From NCBI GenBank assembly GCA_913047625.1, contig CAJWUJ010000014.1, positions 1 to 36,871 on the forward strand: a DNA stretch of 36,871 nucleotides, written 5' to 3'. The notes under the pieces were generated by a model. That model was given only the letters and a program-made list of their open reading frames with translations. It did not search any database and was not told the DNA's origin. Shown here piece by piece: positions 1-8,154 of this stretch. This stretch comes from an uncultured Dehalococcoidia bacterium. Lineage in GTDB: Bacteria; Chloroflexota; Dehalococcoidia; Lucifugimonadales; CAJWUJ01. Positions within the stretch are counted from its first letter, which is position 1. Every line of letters begins with the position of its first letter. A program made the position numbers and the translations under genes.

Positions 1-260
1 ATCTTGGGAAACAATTTAGCATTCATCAACAATCGTTACCTATCTGGGATGAAGAGCTAGCTCGTGATGAAGAAATTACACTCGTCGTCCAAGTAAACGG
101 AAAGGTTCGTGACAAACTTACAGTATCGGCAAATATAACAGAAAGTGACGCTATTGCACTCACTCATAATAACCCAAGAATTAATCGCCACATAGATGAC
201 AAACAAATACTCAAGACTATCTACGTACCACAAAAGCTTGTTAACATAGTAACTAAGTAA
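1..260 (+). CDS. leuS: Leucyl-tRNA synthetase, C-terminal fragment (5' end outside the window)
   Basis: An open frame enters from the left edge (first full codon at base 3) and stops with TAA at 258-260. It gives about 85 residues. Seen: the motif VQVNGKVRDK near the middle and KTIYVPQKLVNIV just before the stop. Both are hallmarks of the C-terminal domain of bacterial LeuRS, where the canonical ending is KxIYVPGKLVNIVV. This domain contacts the tRNA-Leu elbow; the catalytic and editing domains lie upstream of the window. It is followed after 23 bases by bcp on the same strand, so read-through transcription into bcp is possible. The only uncertainty is that just the tail is visible. Confidence 0.9.
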   Translation, partial: LGKQFSIHQQSLPIWDEELARDEEITLVVQVNGKVRDKLTVSANITESDAIALTHNNPRINRHIDDKQILKTIYVPQKLVNIVTK

Positions 261-283
261 GTTCAACCAATTGAGGAGACATA

Positions 284-751
284 ATGTCTATACAAACAGG
301 ATCGATAGCTCCAGACTTTTCCCTTGCTTCTTCGAGCGGGAAAACAGTAAGCCTTTCAGATTTTCGAGGCCAAACAGTTATAGTTTACTTCTACCCTAAA
401 GATGATACACCTGGCTGCACAAAGGAAGCATGTAGCTTTAGAGATACCTATGATGCCTTATCTAATGCTGGAGTAACCGTACTAGGTATAAGCCCGGATA
501 GTGTCGAATCGCATAACAAATTTATAGAGAAGTTCAATCTGAATTTTCAGCTACTATCCGACCCAGACAAATCTACAGCCCAAAATTACGGTGCCTGGGG
601 AGAGAAAAACATGTATGGGAAAATAGTCGTTGGTATGAAACGGATGAGCTTTCTAGTCAATCCTGAAGGAACCGTGCAACACGTTTGGTCTAAGGTGAAA
701 ACCGAAAGCCACGGTCAAGACGTTCTCACGCTAATTCAGGGCATGTACTAG
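284..751 (+). CDS. bcp: Peroxiredoxin of the BCP/PrxQ family (thiol peroxidase)
   Basis: Predicted cytoplasmic thiol peroxidase that reduces H2O2 and organic hydroperoxides, recycled by thioredoxin. At 155 residues it has the normal length for the family. The active-site stretch YPKDDTPGCTKEACSFRD shows the peroxidatic Cys45 in the TPGCT motif and a resolving Cys50 five residues later, the classic BCP arrangement with an intramolecular disulfide. APDF (9-12) and the C-terminal MKRMSFLVNPEG strand are also typical. The ATG at 284 follows a GAGGAG Shine-Dalgarno at a good distance, 23 bases after leuS. It converges with the ABC permease gene (end at 792). High confidence. Confidence 0.95.
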   Translation: MSIQTGSIAPDFSLASSSGKTVSLSDFRGQTVIVYFYPKDDTPGCTKEACSFRDTYDALSNAGVTVLGISPDSVESHNKFIEKFNLNFQLLSDPDKSTAQNYGAWGEKNMYGKIVVGMKRMSFLVNPEGTVQHVWSKVKTESHGQDVLTLIQGMY

Positions 752-791
752 AAACCCTACTCCAAAAAACATTTAGCCAATAACGGTCAAT

Positions 792-1721
792 TCAGAAGCG
801 AATTTCTTCCTTCATAAATCGCACGTATGCTATACCAAAGACTACAGAAGCAATGGCCATTAGAGTGATTAGCTGAGGCCAAACTAGACCCACGCTCTGG
901 CCAAGTGCAAGAGGACTTGGCATAACTTCTGTTGATTGCTGAATGCCTGCTCCAAGAGTACGAACCTTTGGATTCAACAAAGCCTGAGTGGCTTCGCCGT
1001 ACAGATATGCTGGCGATATACGCTGGATACGTTGTTGCCATTCCATTTTATGCATCGCAGCTATTTCAGGCTCATCGACTTGGTCACTAACGATTTGATC
1101 CGCTATCGTAGTCGAAAAGAAGAATATAAAGAATGTCAGAACTAACCACATTCCCAGGGAAGCTAATGCCGAAACTACGGCCCTGTCAAACAGCAATGAG
1201 AATAGGATAGCTATAGCAAGCCATACCGCAAAGTAAATCAGAGTAGCCACAAAAAACAGTGCTAGCCGAGTAATCTCATCAAACGTAGGACCGAATCCTA
1301 AGGTAAATATACCAATACCAATCACTATTAACATCAAGGATACTAACGCAATGGACAAAACGGTGACTCCCGCAAAAAATTTTCCGTTGATTAATGCATC
1401 CCTATAAATAGGCTGCGAGAGTATTCTAGCCAAAGTACCTCGTCCTCTTTCGCCATTAATAGCATCAAACCCAAGAGCCATTCCTAGTAGAGGTCCGAAG
1501 AAACTAGTGAAAAAGTTAAATGAGAGGGTCGACCCACTGCCTGAAGTAGTAAACAAGCGAAGAAAAACATCTTCAGTAGTTGCTAAAGCTGCCTCAGCTC
1601 TAATAGCTTGAGTTGCAGTGTAAGCAGCCCAGACTCCTGCAAACGCAATCATGAGCAACAACACAATAAATCGTCGACTACCAAAATAATCGGCCGCCTC
1701 TTTCCAAAAAACAGCTCCCAT
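792..1721 (-). CDS. ABC-2 type transporter, permease subunit
   Basis: A 309-residue integral membrane protein with about six hydrophobic segments (roughly residues 18-36, 68-86, 114-142, 153-178, 183-203 and 284-303). The cytoplasmic motif GERGRGTLARILSQPIYR (about 89-107) is the coupling-helix region typical of NosY-like ABC-2 permeases. The start ATG shares one base with the stop of the ATPase gene (TAATG), indicating translational coupling, and it is the last gene of a three-gene operon. It would pair with the ATPase at 1721-2656 to form an exporter. The NEW3 protein upstream suggests the substrate or partner works at the cell surface. The actual substrate cannot be told from sequence. Confidence 0.88.
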   Translation of the reverse strand: MGAVFWKEAADYFGSRRFIVLLLMIAFAGVWAAYTATQAIRAEAALATTEDVFLRLFTTSGSGSTLSFNFFTSFFGPLLGMALGFDAINGERGRGTLARILSQPIYRDALINGKFFAGVTVLSIALVSLMLIVIGIGIFTLGFGPTFDEITRLALFFVATLIYFAVWLAIAILFSLLFDRAVVSALASLGMWLVLTFFIFFFSTTIADQIVSDQVDEPEIAAMHKMEWQQRIQRISPAYLYGEATQALLNPKVRTLGAGIQQSTEVMPSPLALGQSVGLVWPQLITLMAIASVVFGIAYVRFMKEEIRF

Positions 1722-2656
1722 TATCTCTCCCCACTAAAATAGCGTAAATAAATTTCTTCAAGAACAGAATCAGCACTTCGTAAGGTCAAAACTGTACCCG
1801 CATTTGAGATAACCGATGACGCTAATTCTTTTTTCACCTCACGGCTACATTCAACAGTGATCATATTTCCGTTAGAAGTAACCTTAGTAACCCCAGACAG
1901 AGCTGATAAGGAATTTGTTATTTGAGGAGTTAACTTTTCAACTTCCAAATCTACAACAATATCCTCACCGCCCATAACTTTCTGAGACAACTCGTCCACA
2001 TTTCCCTGGATAACTGCCTTTCCTTTAGACATAATAGCCACCCTACTGCAAATTCGTTGCACATAATGTAGTTGGTGTGATGACAAAACAACTGTTATTT
2101 TATGTTCCTGACTCATCTTGCGAATAATTTCAAGCAGTTCAGGAACAGAAGCAGGATCAATACCTTGGGTAGGCTCATCAAGAATAACGACTTTCGGTCT
2201 TTTGAGTAAAACATCTGCTATACCCAATCTTTGGCGCATACCACGCGAATACTGCCGGACTGGTTGTTTTGCCCTTTCTATCAACCCAACATCCTCAAGT
2301 ACTTGTTTTATACGTTGACGGGACTCTTCACCGTCTATTTTATTTAAACTAGCTGTGTACCGAAGATTATCTTCGGCCGATAATTCCCCGTAAAACCCCA
2401 CGTTCTCAGGCAAATAGCCTGTTATACGTTTTACCGATAGAGGATTCCTTGTACAGTCGTACCCATAAATAGTCGCTGATCCGTTGGTAGGCGACGTTAA
2501 CCCAAGAAGCATAAGAATAGTAGTTGTTTTTCCTGCCCCGTTAGGACCCAAGAATCCAAAAACCTCCCCTTGCTCAATACTCAAATCAAGCTTATCGACA
2601 GCAGTAAATTCTCCGTACTGCTTGGTCAAACTAATAGTTTTGATTACTTCGGTCAT
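1721..2656 (-). CDS. ABC transporter ATP-binding protein (CcmA/NatA-like)
   Basis: A 311-residue ATPase of the exporter-type ABC-2 class. Walker A GPNGAGKTT lies at about 37-45, the signature YSRGMRQR is an acceptable variant of LSGGQ in this class, Walker B is VVILDEPTQGIDP, and the H-loop is LSSHQ. Residues beyond about 220 form the C-terminal extension common in CcmA/NatA-type ATPases. The start overlaps the stop of the NEW3 gene in an ATGA (2653-2656) and its stop overlaps the permease start. The three genes are thus translationally coupled in the order NEW3 protein, ATPase, permease. It powers the adjacent permease; the substrate is unknown. Confidence 0.93.
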   Translation of the reverse strand: MTEVIKTISLTKQYGEFTAVDKLDLSIEQGEVFGFLGPNGAGKTTTILMLLGLTSPTNGSATIYGYDCTRNPLSVKRITGYLPENVGFYGELSAEDNLRYTASLNKIDGEESRQRIKQVLEDVGLIERAKQPVRQYSRGMRQRLGIADVLLKRPKVVILDEPTQGIDPASVPELLEIIRKMSQEHKITVVLSSHQLHYVQRICSRVAIMSKGKAVIQGNVDELSQKVMGGEDIVVDLEVEKLTPQITNSLSALSGVTKVTSNGNMITVECSREVKKELASSVISNAGTVLTLRSADSVLEEIYLRYFSGER

Positions 2657-3846
2657 CTTCGTCCAAGACGCAAGAACAGTGCACCTATGACAAGCGCAAC
2701 CAGTATCAGGACACTAATTCCCACCCATCCAAAAGTAGAGGATTTCAGCACTGTTATCCGAAAGTCCGCCGTGTCAACAGCCTGAAGTGAAGACCCAACC
2801 ATTTTGATTGAATAGTCTCCCGGGAGGGTATCTTCGGCAGCACTAATGGAAGCAGTTATTTCTATGGCTTCTTGAGATTCCAAGCGAGGAATTAAATTGT
2901 GGTCGAACTCCACTACCCAACCCTCTGGGGATTGATTTAGCAAGCGAATGTTGTCCAAAGGTGAGGTTCCAGAATTAAATACTACGAGTTTTAAATCAGT
3001 GCTCTCACCTATAATTACTGTTGAATTAAGACGACCACTCATGGTAGTTAAAGTCAATTCTGGTGAACCTGTTAATTCTACTTGGACGGGTTTGGTAATC
3101 TGCCCAAGATCTTTGTTACTGGCAGCTAATACTATCGGATAACTACCAGGAGCAGCACTGAGAGGAGGCTGTACCAGCACCTGAAGTCTAGTACTACCAT
3201 TTGCCTCTATACTAATAGAAGCAATTTGAGTGTCCTCAAATGAAGGCTTGAAGAAAGCCTGCCATCCTTCTGGAACTTCAACTCGTAAGTCAAAATCATG
3301 TTCATCTGTACTCTTATTGCTTAACTCAGCATTAAAAGTGAAACTCTCCCCCACAGGGCCCGTTAACGTAGTGTATCTTGGTTCCAGTGTAAATAAATCT
3401 TCAGTGCTTGTTTCTGGTCGAGTAATTGATACAACATACTCAATTTTATCAATTTCTTGGCCAGATCCGTCGAAATATCCTGTAAGGAATTTATAAGTAC
3501 CTGACTGGGCTTCTTGGGGGACGAAAAAATGGAAACTTAAATCTTCGCTCACCGCTCCAGGAGCTAATTCCATGGTGTCTATTCTCAATTGCTTATATCG
3601 ATTAAAAACACTAGCCTGCCATTCCTTAAACGGACCCGATATGAGGCGAATTTCAACAGTCTGAATTGTCTCACTATTATTTGTTACTTCAACTCCCAAA
3701 TCATAAGAGAAGGAACGGGGTGGATCTATACCAATGTTTGTGAGGGGAGAATTAACCTCAATATCAGCCACAGAGGCAAATATTGCTTGGGGAATAAGGC
3801 AACTAATCACTACAAGGGCAGTGTAAAGCAATCCTCTTCTGTACAT
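2653..3846 (-). CDS. NEW3 (NPCBM-associated) domain surface protein, membrane-anchored
   Basis: A 397-residue exported protein when started at the ATG at 3846, which has a strong GGAGGGG site nine bases upstream. A longer in-frame start at 3924 lacks such a site and would bury the signal peptide. From 3846 the protein begins MYRRGLLYTALVV, a good signal peptide (about 1-24). Tandem Ig-like beta domains follow, with NEW3-type phrases such as VEVPEGWQAFFKP and LNQSPEGWVVEFD. One C-terminal transmembrane helix (about 370-390) ends in RLGRR. The topology is therefore an extracellular domain tethered by its C-terminus. It is the first gene of the operon with an ABC-2 exporter. Such three-gene sets are widespread, and the role is undetermined. 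Confidence 0.82.
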   Translation of the reverse strand: MYRRGLLYTALVVISCLIPQAIFASVADIEVNSPLTNIGIDPPRSFSYDLGVEVTNNSETIQTVEIRLISGPFKEWQASVFNRYKQLRIDTMELAPGAVSEDLSFHFFVPQEAQSGTYKFLTGYFDGSGQEIDKIEYVVSITRPETSTEDLFTLEPRYTTLTGPVGESFTFNAELSNKSTDEHDFDLRVEVPEGWQAFFKPSFEDTQIASISIEANGSTRLQVLVQPPLSAAPGSYPIVLAASNKDLGQITKPVQVELTGSPELTLTTMSGRLNSTVIIGESTDLKLVVFNSGTSPLDNIRLLNQSPEGWVVEFDHNLIPRLESQEAIEITASISAAEDTLPGDYSIKMVGSSLQAVDTADFRITVLKSSTFGWVGISVLILVALVIGALFLRLGRR

Positions 3847-3982
3847 TATCGTAACCCCTCCATAATCAACAAAGATGTTCAGGCGTGCTATTAAGAAACA
3901 GAATGCCACAGGACTCATTCGCATCTACAAAAGCCCAAAGTGTGGCCAAATAATCAAAGTTATTATAAATCAAACGGTCGTC

Positions 3983-4012
3983 ATTATACCGTAGCAAGGC
4001 AGGGTTAGTCTA
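3983..4012 (-). promoter_or_regulatory. Predicted sigma-70 promoter of the NEW3/ABC operon
   Basis: On the minus strand a -35 box TAGACT (4012-4007) is separated by 18 bases from a perfect TATAAT (3988-3983). Transcription would start near 3976, leaving a leader of about 130 bases before the ATG at 3846. It lies back to back with the etfB promoter (4019-4046) with only six bases between the -35 boxes, so the two polymerases would compete or share a regulator. The same TAGAC(T/G)-N18-TATAAT architecture is seen in front of tRNA-Gly. Sequence match only. Confidence 0.5.
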
Positions 4013-4018
4013 TCTGTC

Positions 4019-4046
4019 TTGCATATACATAAATATACGGTAAAAT
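4019..4046 (+). promoter_or_regulatory. Predicted sigma-70 promoter of etfBA
   Basis: TTGCAT (4019-4024), a 16-base spacer and TAAAAT (4041-4046), followed by about 50 bases of leader and a GAGGAG ribosome site at 4091-4096. This placement argues against the upstream ATG at 4019 as the start of etfB, because that ATG would lie inside the promoter. Consensus match only. Confidence 0.45.
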
Positions 4047-4102
4047 ATCCCTTACGTCCTTTATCCAAAAATTCTTATTCAGTGAATCCCGAGGAGATCT
4101 CA

Positions 4103-4906
4103 ATGCCAGTACATATCATTGTGGCTATAAAGCAGGTGATGGATCCAGAAATACCACCCTCAGCTTTTACAATAGCAGAGAACGCTAAAGAGGTGGTATC
4201 CCCAAGCAATATTCCCCCAGTCATCAACGGTTATGACGAACAAGCTATCGAAGCAGCGCTGCGCATCAAAGAAACAGTGGAAGAAGCCACTATAACAGTC
4301 GTCTCTATTGGATCCAACTTCTCTTTGGATGTAATGAAAAAACCGCTTTCAATGGGAGCTGACGAATTAATCTTGGTAGATACGGGTGATATTGGCAACG
4401 ATCCAGACAGTAATATTGCAGCATACCTTTTAACATCTGCTATTAGGAAAATTGGATCCTTCGATCTCATACTATGCGGAAGACAAGCGTCTGACTGGGA
4501 CAATGCCCAAGTTCCGGTTGGTGTGGCATCAATGCTCAAAGTACCCATAATTACAGTGGGAAGAAAAGTTGAAATAACTGCTAAAAATGTTCGAGTAGAA
4601 AGAGTCCTTCCTAATGGATATGAATTAGTTGAAAGCAATTTACCAGCAGTAGTCACTTTAAGTAGCGAACTGGGAGAACCAAGATACCCTACCTTAAGAG
4701 GAATTATGGCTGCAACCAAAAAACAACCCATATTATGGTCTCTCAATGACCTATCGATAGATGAAGATCTTCCAACTTCTAATCTCACGATCAATACAAT
4801 AACCACCCCTGAAAAGCAAAACGAATGCACGATCATAGAAGGGGAAAATGGGCAAGAAGCTGGTAAAAACCTAGCTCTCAAACTGCGTGAAGCCAAACTT
4901 ATCTGA
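4103..4906 (+). CDS. etfB: Electron transfer flavoprotein, beta subunit
   Basis: A 267-residue EtfB when started at the ATG at 4103, which has GAGGAG six bases upstream. The longer in-frame start at 4019 adds 28 residues with no family similarity. The N-terminus HIIVAIKQVMDPE and the sequence NGYDEQAIEAALRIKE are typical. The conserved EtfB signature is seen around VERVLPNGYELVESNLPAVVTLSSELGEPRYPTL (about 170-205). EtfAB is a soluble FAD/AMP heterodimer that takes electrons from acyl-CoA or other dehydrogenases and passes them to ETF-quinone oxidoreductase. Neither a dehydrogenase nor an ETF-QO is adjacent, so the partners are encoded elsewhere. etfA follows after 37 bases. Confidence 0.95.
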   Translation: MPVHIIVAIKQVMDPEIPPSAFTIAENAKEVVSPSNIPPVINGYDEQAIEAALRIKETVEEATITVVSIGSNFSLDVMKKPLSMGADELILVDTGDIGNDPDSNIAAYLLTSAIRKIGSFDLILCGRQASDWDNAQVPVGVASMLKVPIITVGRKVEITAKNVRVERVLPNGYELVESNLPAVVTLSSELGEPRYPTLRGIMAATKKQPILWSLNDLSIDEDLPTSNLTINTITTPEKQNECTIIEGENGQEAGKNLALKLREAKLI

Positions 4907-4943
4907 GCATATAACCGTAATTTCTTCTTAGGAGTAATTTAGA

Positions 4944-5942
4944 ATGGCTAATTGTCAAAATATCTTAGTTATTGGAGAACTAACCGAAGGTTCTTTAAGT
5001 TCAACCACCAAAGAGTTGTTAACGGTAGGGAGAAATCTAGCTGATTCCCTGCAGGAAGACCTGAATGTAGTTCTGCTTGGTGAAAATCTTTCTCAATACA
5101 CAAGTGACCTGCTTTTCTTTGGTACTGATACTATTTATTTGGCACAGCATAGCTTACTAGAAGATTATCAAGATGATCTCTACGTTGAAGCGATCACCCA
5201 GCTAGCTGCCAGTACAAATCCAAGAAGTATTCTTTTAGGAAAAACTCTCACTGGTAAAGAATTAGGACCGAGGCTAGCCTTCAAACTCGGAACCAGTCTT
5301 CTTCAAGATTGCATCCATCTCGCAATAGACACCAACAAGAACCTTGTTGGTAAACGGCCTATATACGGAGGAAATGCCCTAGCTGAAATAACTCACATAG
5401 GCACACCACAACTAGCTATAGTTAGACCAAAAACAATCGAGGTTAGCGTTCAAGAACAAAAAGGCAAGGGAAATATTAACGAATATGTTCCAGAACTCAG
5501 CGATTCAATGATTCAAGCCCGTACTATCGAAAAAGTGGATGAACCTGTCTCAGGAGTACGGTTGGAAGACGCACGGATCGTTGTTAGTGGAGGACGCGGC
5601 TTAGGAGGGCCTGAGCCTTTTAGAGACCTTGAAGATTTAGCGAGTTTATTGGGTGGCGCTACTGGAGCATCACGAGCTGCCTGTGATGCCGGCTGGATAC
5701 CTTCAAGTTACCAAGTAGGACTCACAGGAAAGACAATCACTCCAGATTTATACATAACGGTAGGAATATCTGGAGCTAGCCAACATATGGCTGGATGCAG
5801 CGGTGCAAAAATAATAGTGTCAATCAACAAAGACTCAGAAGCAAATATCTTTAAAGACTCTGCATTCGGAGTAGTGGGAGACTGGAAAGAGGTTTTGCCT
5901 GGATTCATTGATCAGATCAAATCAATGACAAACGCATCTTAA
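4944..5942 (+). CDS. etfA: Electron transfer flavoprotein, alpha subunit
   Basis: A 332-residue EtfA of usual length. The N-terminal alpha/beta domain is divergent. The C-terminal FAD-binding domain (about 205-330) is well conserved: VVSGGRGLGGPEPF, then GGATGASRAACDAGWIP, then QVGLTGKTITPDLYITVGISG, then HMAGCSGAKIIVSINKD, and FGVVGDWKEVLPGF at the end. These segments bind the FAD isoalloxazine and ADP moieties. It has an AGGAG ribosome site and is co-transcribed with etfB. It converges with the EF-G-like gene. High confidence in the family; which dehydrogenases it serves is unknown. Confidence 0.96.
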   Translation: MANCQNILVIGELTEGSLSSTTKELLTVGRNLADSLQEDLNVVLLGENLSQYTSDLLFFGTDTIYLAQHSLLEDYQDDLYVEAITQLAASTNPRSILLGKTLTGKELGPRLAFKLGTSLLQDCIHLAIDTNKNLVGKRPIYGGNALAEITHIGTPQLAIVRPKTIEVSVQEQKGKGNINEYVPELSDSMIQARTIEKVDEPVSGVRLEDARIVVSGGRGLGGPEPFRDLEDLASLLGGATGASRAACDAGWIPSSYQVGLTGKTITPDLYITVGISGASQHMAGCSGAKIIVSINKDSEANIFKDSAFGVVGDWKEVLPGFIDQIKSMTNAS

Positions 5943-5956
5943 GTAGGGAACCTACT
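5942..5956. terminator. Weak stem-loop between convergent etfA and EF-G-like genes
   Basis: A perfect six-base inverted repeat AGTAGG-GAA-CCTACT begins in the last base of the etfA stop codon and sits in the 39-base gap between two convergent genes. It is not followed by a T-tract on either strand, so it is at best a weak bidirectional terminator or an RNA 3'-end stabiliser. Confidence 0.25.
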
Positions 5957-5981
5957 AATGATCTGCATCAAATCATAGTTA

Positions 5982-8015
5982 TTAAGTGTTATCTTTCTCA
6001 GCTTCCACTAGCTTATCAGTCAGGTGACTAGGCACTTCATCGTATCTTAGAAATTCTAAAGAAAACGAGCCTCTTCCTTGACTCAAGGATCTCAAATCGG
6101 TGGAGTAGTGTAGTACCTCTGCCTGAGGGACTTCTGCCTCAATTTCAGTAACACCAGACTCAGGATTCATACCAAGGATTTTTGCCCTTTTACCGTTTAA
6201 ATCTCCTATGACATCTCCAGTAAATGAATCAGGGACTTTTACATTGAGAGAAACAACCGGCTCAAGAAGAAGAGGGGCAGCATCCTCTAGTCCTTTGCGA
6301 AGGGCATAGGATCCTGCTATTTCAAAAGCCATACCTGACGAATCAACAGGATGGTAACTACCATCAAGTAAAGTCACCTTAACATCAACTACTGGACATC
6401 CGGAAAGACATCCTTTTTGAAGTGACTTTATTACACCTTTTTCAACTGCAGGAAAATATTCTTTTGGTACATTGCCACCGACGACTTTTTGACCAAATTC
6501 AAAACCATTACCCCTAACCACGGGTTCCAATCCCAAAACGACGTGTCCATACTGACCATGACCGCCGGATTGCTTTTTATGTTTATATTCGACTTTCGTA
6601 GATTTACTTATTGTTTCCTTATATGCAACCTTTGGATCAGCCAAACTAAGTTCAACACCGAACTTTCGCCCTGCCTTCTCAGACAATACTGTAACATGGG
6701 TATCACCTATTCCATACAATACGATTTGACCTGTACTTTGGTCTTGACTTACCAGCATTGTGGGATCCTCTTCTGACAAACGATTTAGAGCTGTAGACAT
6801 CTTATCAACGTCAGCTTTATTCTTAGGACTGACTGCTACAGAATAGTAAGGAGTAGGAAATTCAATAGGATTCACCGTCAGCAAAGAGTCCTTTAAGCCT
6901 AGTGTGTCCCCTGTACGAGTCGCAGCCAATTTCGCAACCGCACAAATATCTCCAGCTCCTACTTCGTTAGTCTGTTCTTGTGATTTCCCAGAAGGTATTA
7001 GTACCTGTCCAATTCTTTCAGCTTGGCCTTTACTTATATTCCAAATCTCTTGTCCACCTTTTAATACGCCTCTATGAACTCTAAGATAGGACAATTTACC
7101 AACAAATGGATCAGCCATGGTTTTAAAAACGCTAGCAAGTAATGGTTCAGCTTCTGTACATTTTATTTCAATCTCCTCACTAGTCTTGGAATCTTTTCCA
7201 ACTAAAGATGGGACTGATGCAGGGGAAGGAAAGTAGCTTACAAGAATATCCAATAAACTATTAATTCCAATGTTTTGCGTGGCTGATCCAACTAAAACAG
7301 GAACAAGGTTCCCGGAAGCGATTCCTCGTGTGACCCCTTCCTTAATCTCGTTTTCAGACAATTCACCGTTCTCTAAATACTTATCACTCAAGGCATCATC
7401 AGATTCAGCTACGACCTCCATCAGCCTCTCCTTATAATCAGCGACTTGATCTTCCATTGAAGAAGGGACTTTTTCTGCATCCAACAAATCGATTACACCT
7501 TCAAAAGATGACTCAGCACCCACTGGCAATACCAAAGGTACACACATCCTCCCAAACTTGGAATTCAATTCCTCTAACACCTTGTGAAAATCAGCGTTTT
7601 CTCTGTCCATTTTATTAATAAAAATAGCTGACGATTTTTTGTCATTCCGAATACTATCCCACACTTGCTCAGTTCCTGCTTCAAGGCCAGAAACAGCTGA
7701 TACCACCATAACTATGCCGTCAGCCGCACGCATGCCTGATATAAGTTCTCCAACATAATCTGCATATCCTGGTGTATCCAATACATTCAATTTGAAACCA
7801 TTCCAATCGAATGGGAAAACAGTCGTCTGAATACTTGTTTTTCTTTTTGTTTCTTCTTGTTCGTAATCTGAGGCAGTATTACCTTCTTCAACGTTGCCAA
7901 TTCTAGTAATCACTTTGGAGTTGAAAAGCATTGATTCTACTATAGAAGTCTTGCCTGTCCCTGAATGGGAAGCTAAAGCAATATTGCGAATTTTATCGGT
8001 ACTGTATTTATTCAT
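5982..8015 (-). CDS. Elongation factor G-like GTPase (EF-G paralogue)
   Basis: A translational GTPase with EF-G architecture, 677 residues from the ATG at 8015, which has GGGAG nine bases upstream (an in-frame start at 8060 adds 15 residues). G1 is S-G-T-G-K-T-S at about 18-24, unlike the canonical AHIDAGKTT. G3 is DTPG at 80-83 and G4 is NKMD at 134-137. Switch I carries RKTSIQ in place of the RGITI usually seen. Domain IV shows KHKKQSGGHGQYGHV and PVDSSGMAFEIAGSYALRKG. These features match the EF-G-like group rather than the essential FusA. No ribosomal protein genes are nearby (canonical fusA usually sits with rpsL, rpsG and tuf). Members of this group often lack full translocase activity, so a role in ribosome recycling or stress is plausible but not shown. 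Confidence 0.9.
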   Translation of the reverse strand: MNKYSTDKIRNIALASHSGTGKTSIVESMLFNSKVITRIGNVEEGNTASDYEQEETKRKTSIQTTVFPFDWNGFKLNVLDTPGYADYVGELISGMRAADGIVMVVSAVSGLEAGTEQVWDSIRNDKKSSAIFINKMDRENADFHKVLEELNSKFGRMCVPLVLPVGAESSFEGVIDLLDAEKVPSSMEDQVADYKERLMEVVAESDDALSDKYLENGELSENEIKEGVTRGIASGNLVPVLVGSATQNIGINSLLDILVSYFPSPASVPSLVGKDSKTSEEIEIKCTEAEPLLASVFKTMADPFVGKLSYLRVHRGVLKGGQEIWNISKGQAERIGQVLIPSGKSQEQTNEVGAGDICAVAKLAATRTGDTLGLKDSLLTVNPIEFPTPYYSVAVSPKNKADVDKMSTALNRLSEEDPTMLVSQDQSTGQIVLYGIGDTHVTVLSEKAGRKFGVELSLADPKVAYKETISKSTKVEYKHKKQSGGHGQYGHVVLGLEPVVRGNGFEFGQKVVGGNVPKEYFPAVEKGVIKSLQKGCLSGCPVVDVKVTLLDGSYHPVDSSGMAFEIAGSYALRKGLEDAAPLLLEPVVSLNVKVPDSFTGDVIGDLNGKRAKILGMNPESGVTEIEAEVPQAEVLHYSTDLRSLSQGRGSFSLEFLRYDEVPSHLTDKLVEAEKDNT

Positions 8016-8154
8016 CTTCAAACTACTCCCTAAGCTAACGTAGGAACCTAACCCTAACAAAATGCCCTACCTAAAGCAATGGTAAACTATGCCATATAGA
8101 TTACATCCAACTCCCTTCAACCACTCCAATTATTCACATTGAGAAGTTAGATTC

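Noticed and set aside
4231-4896. 221-codon open frame on the minus strand, inside etfB
   Set aside because: It is antisense to the well-conserved etfB coding frame, has low-complexity Ser/Ile-rich content without family similarity and no ribosome site.
6489-6776. 95-codon plus-strand frame inside the EF-G-like gene
   Set aside because: The opposite strand carries conserved EF-G domain IV and V motifs here; the frame has no recognisable motif or start signal.
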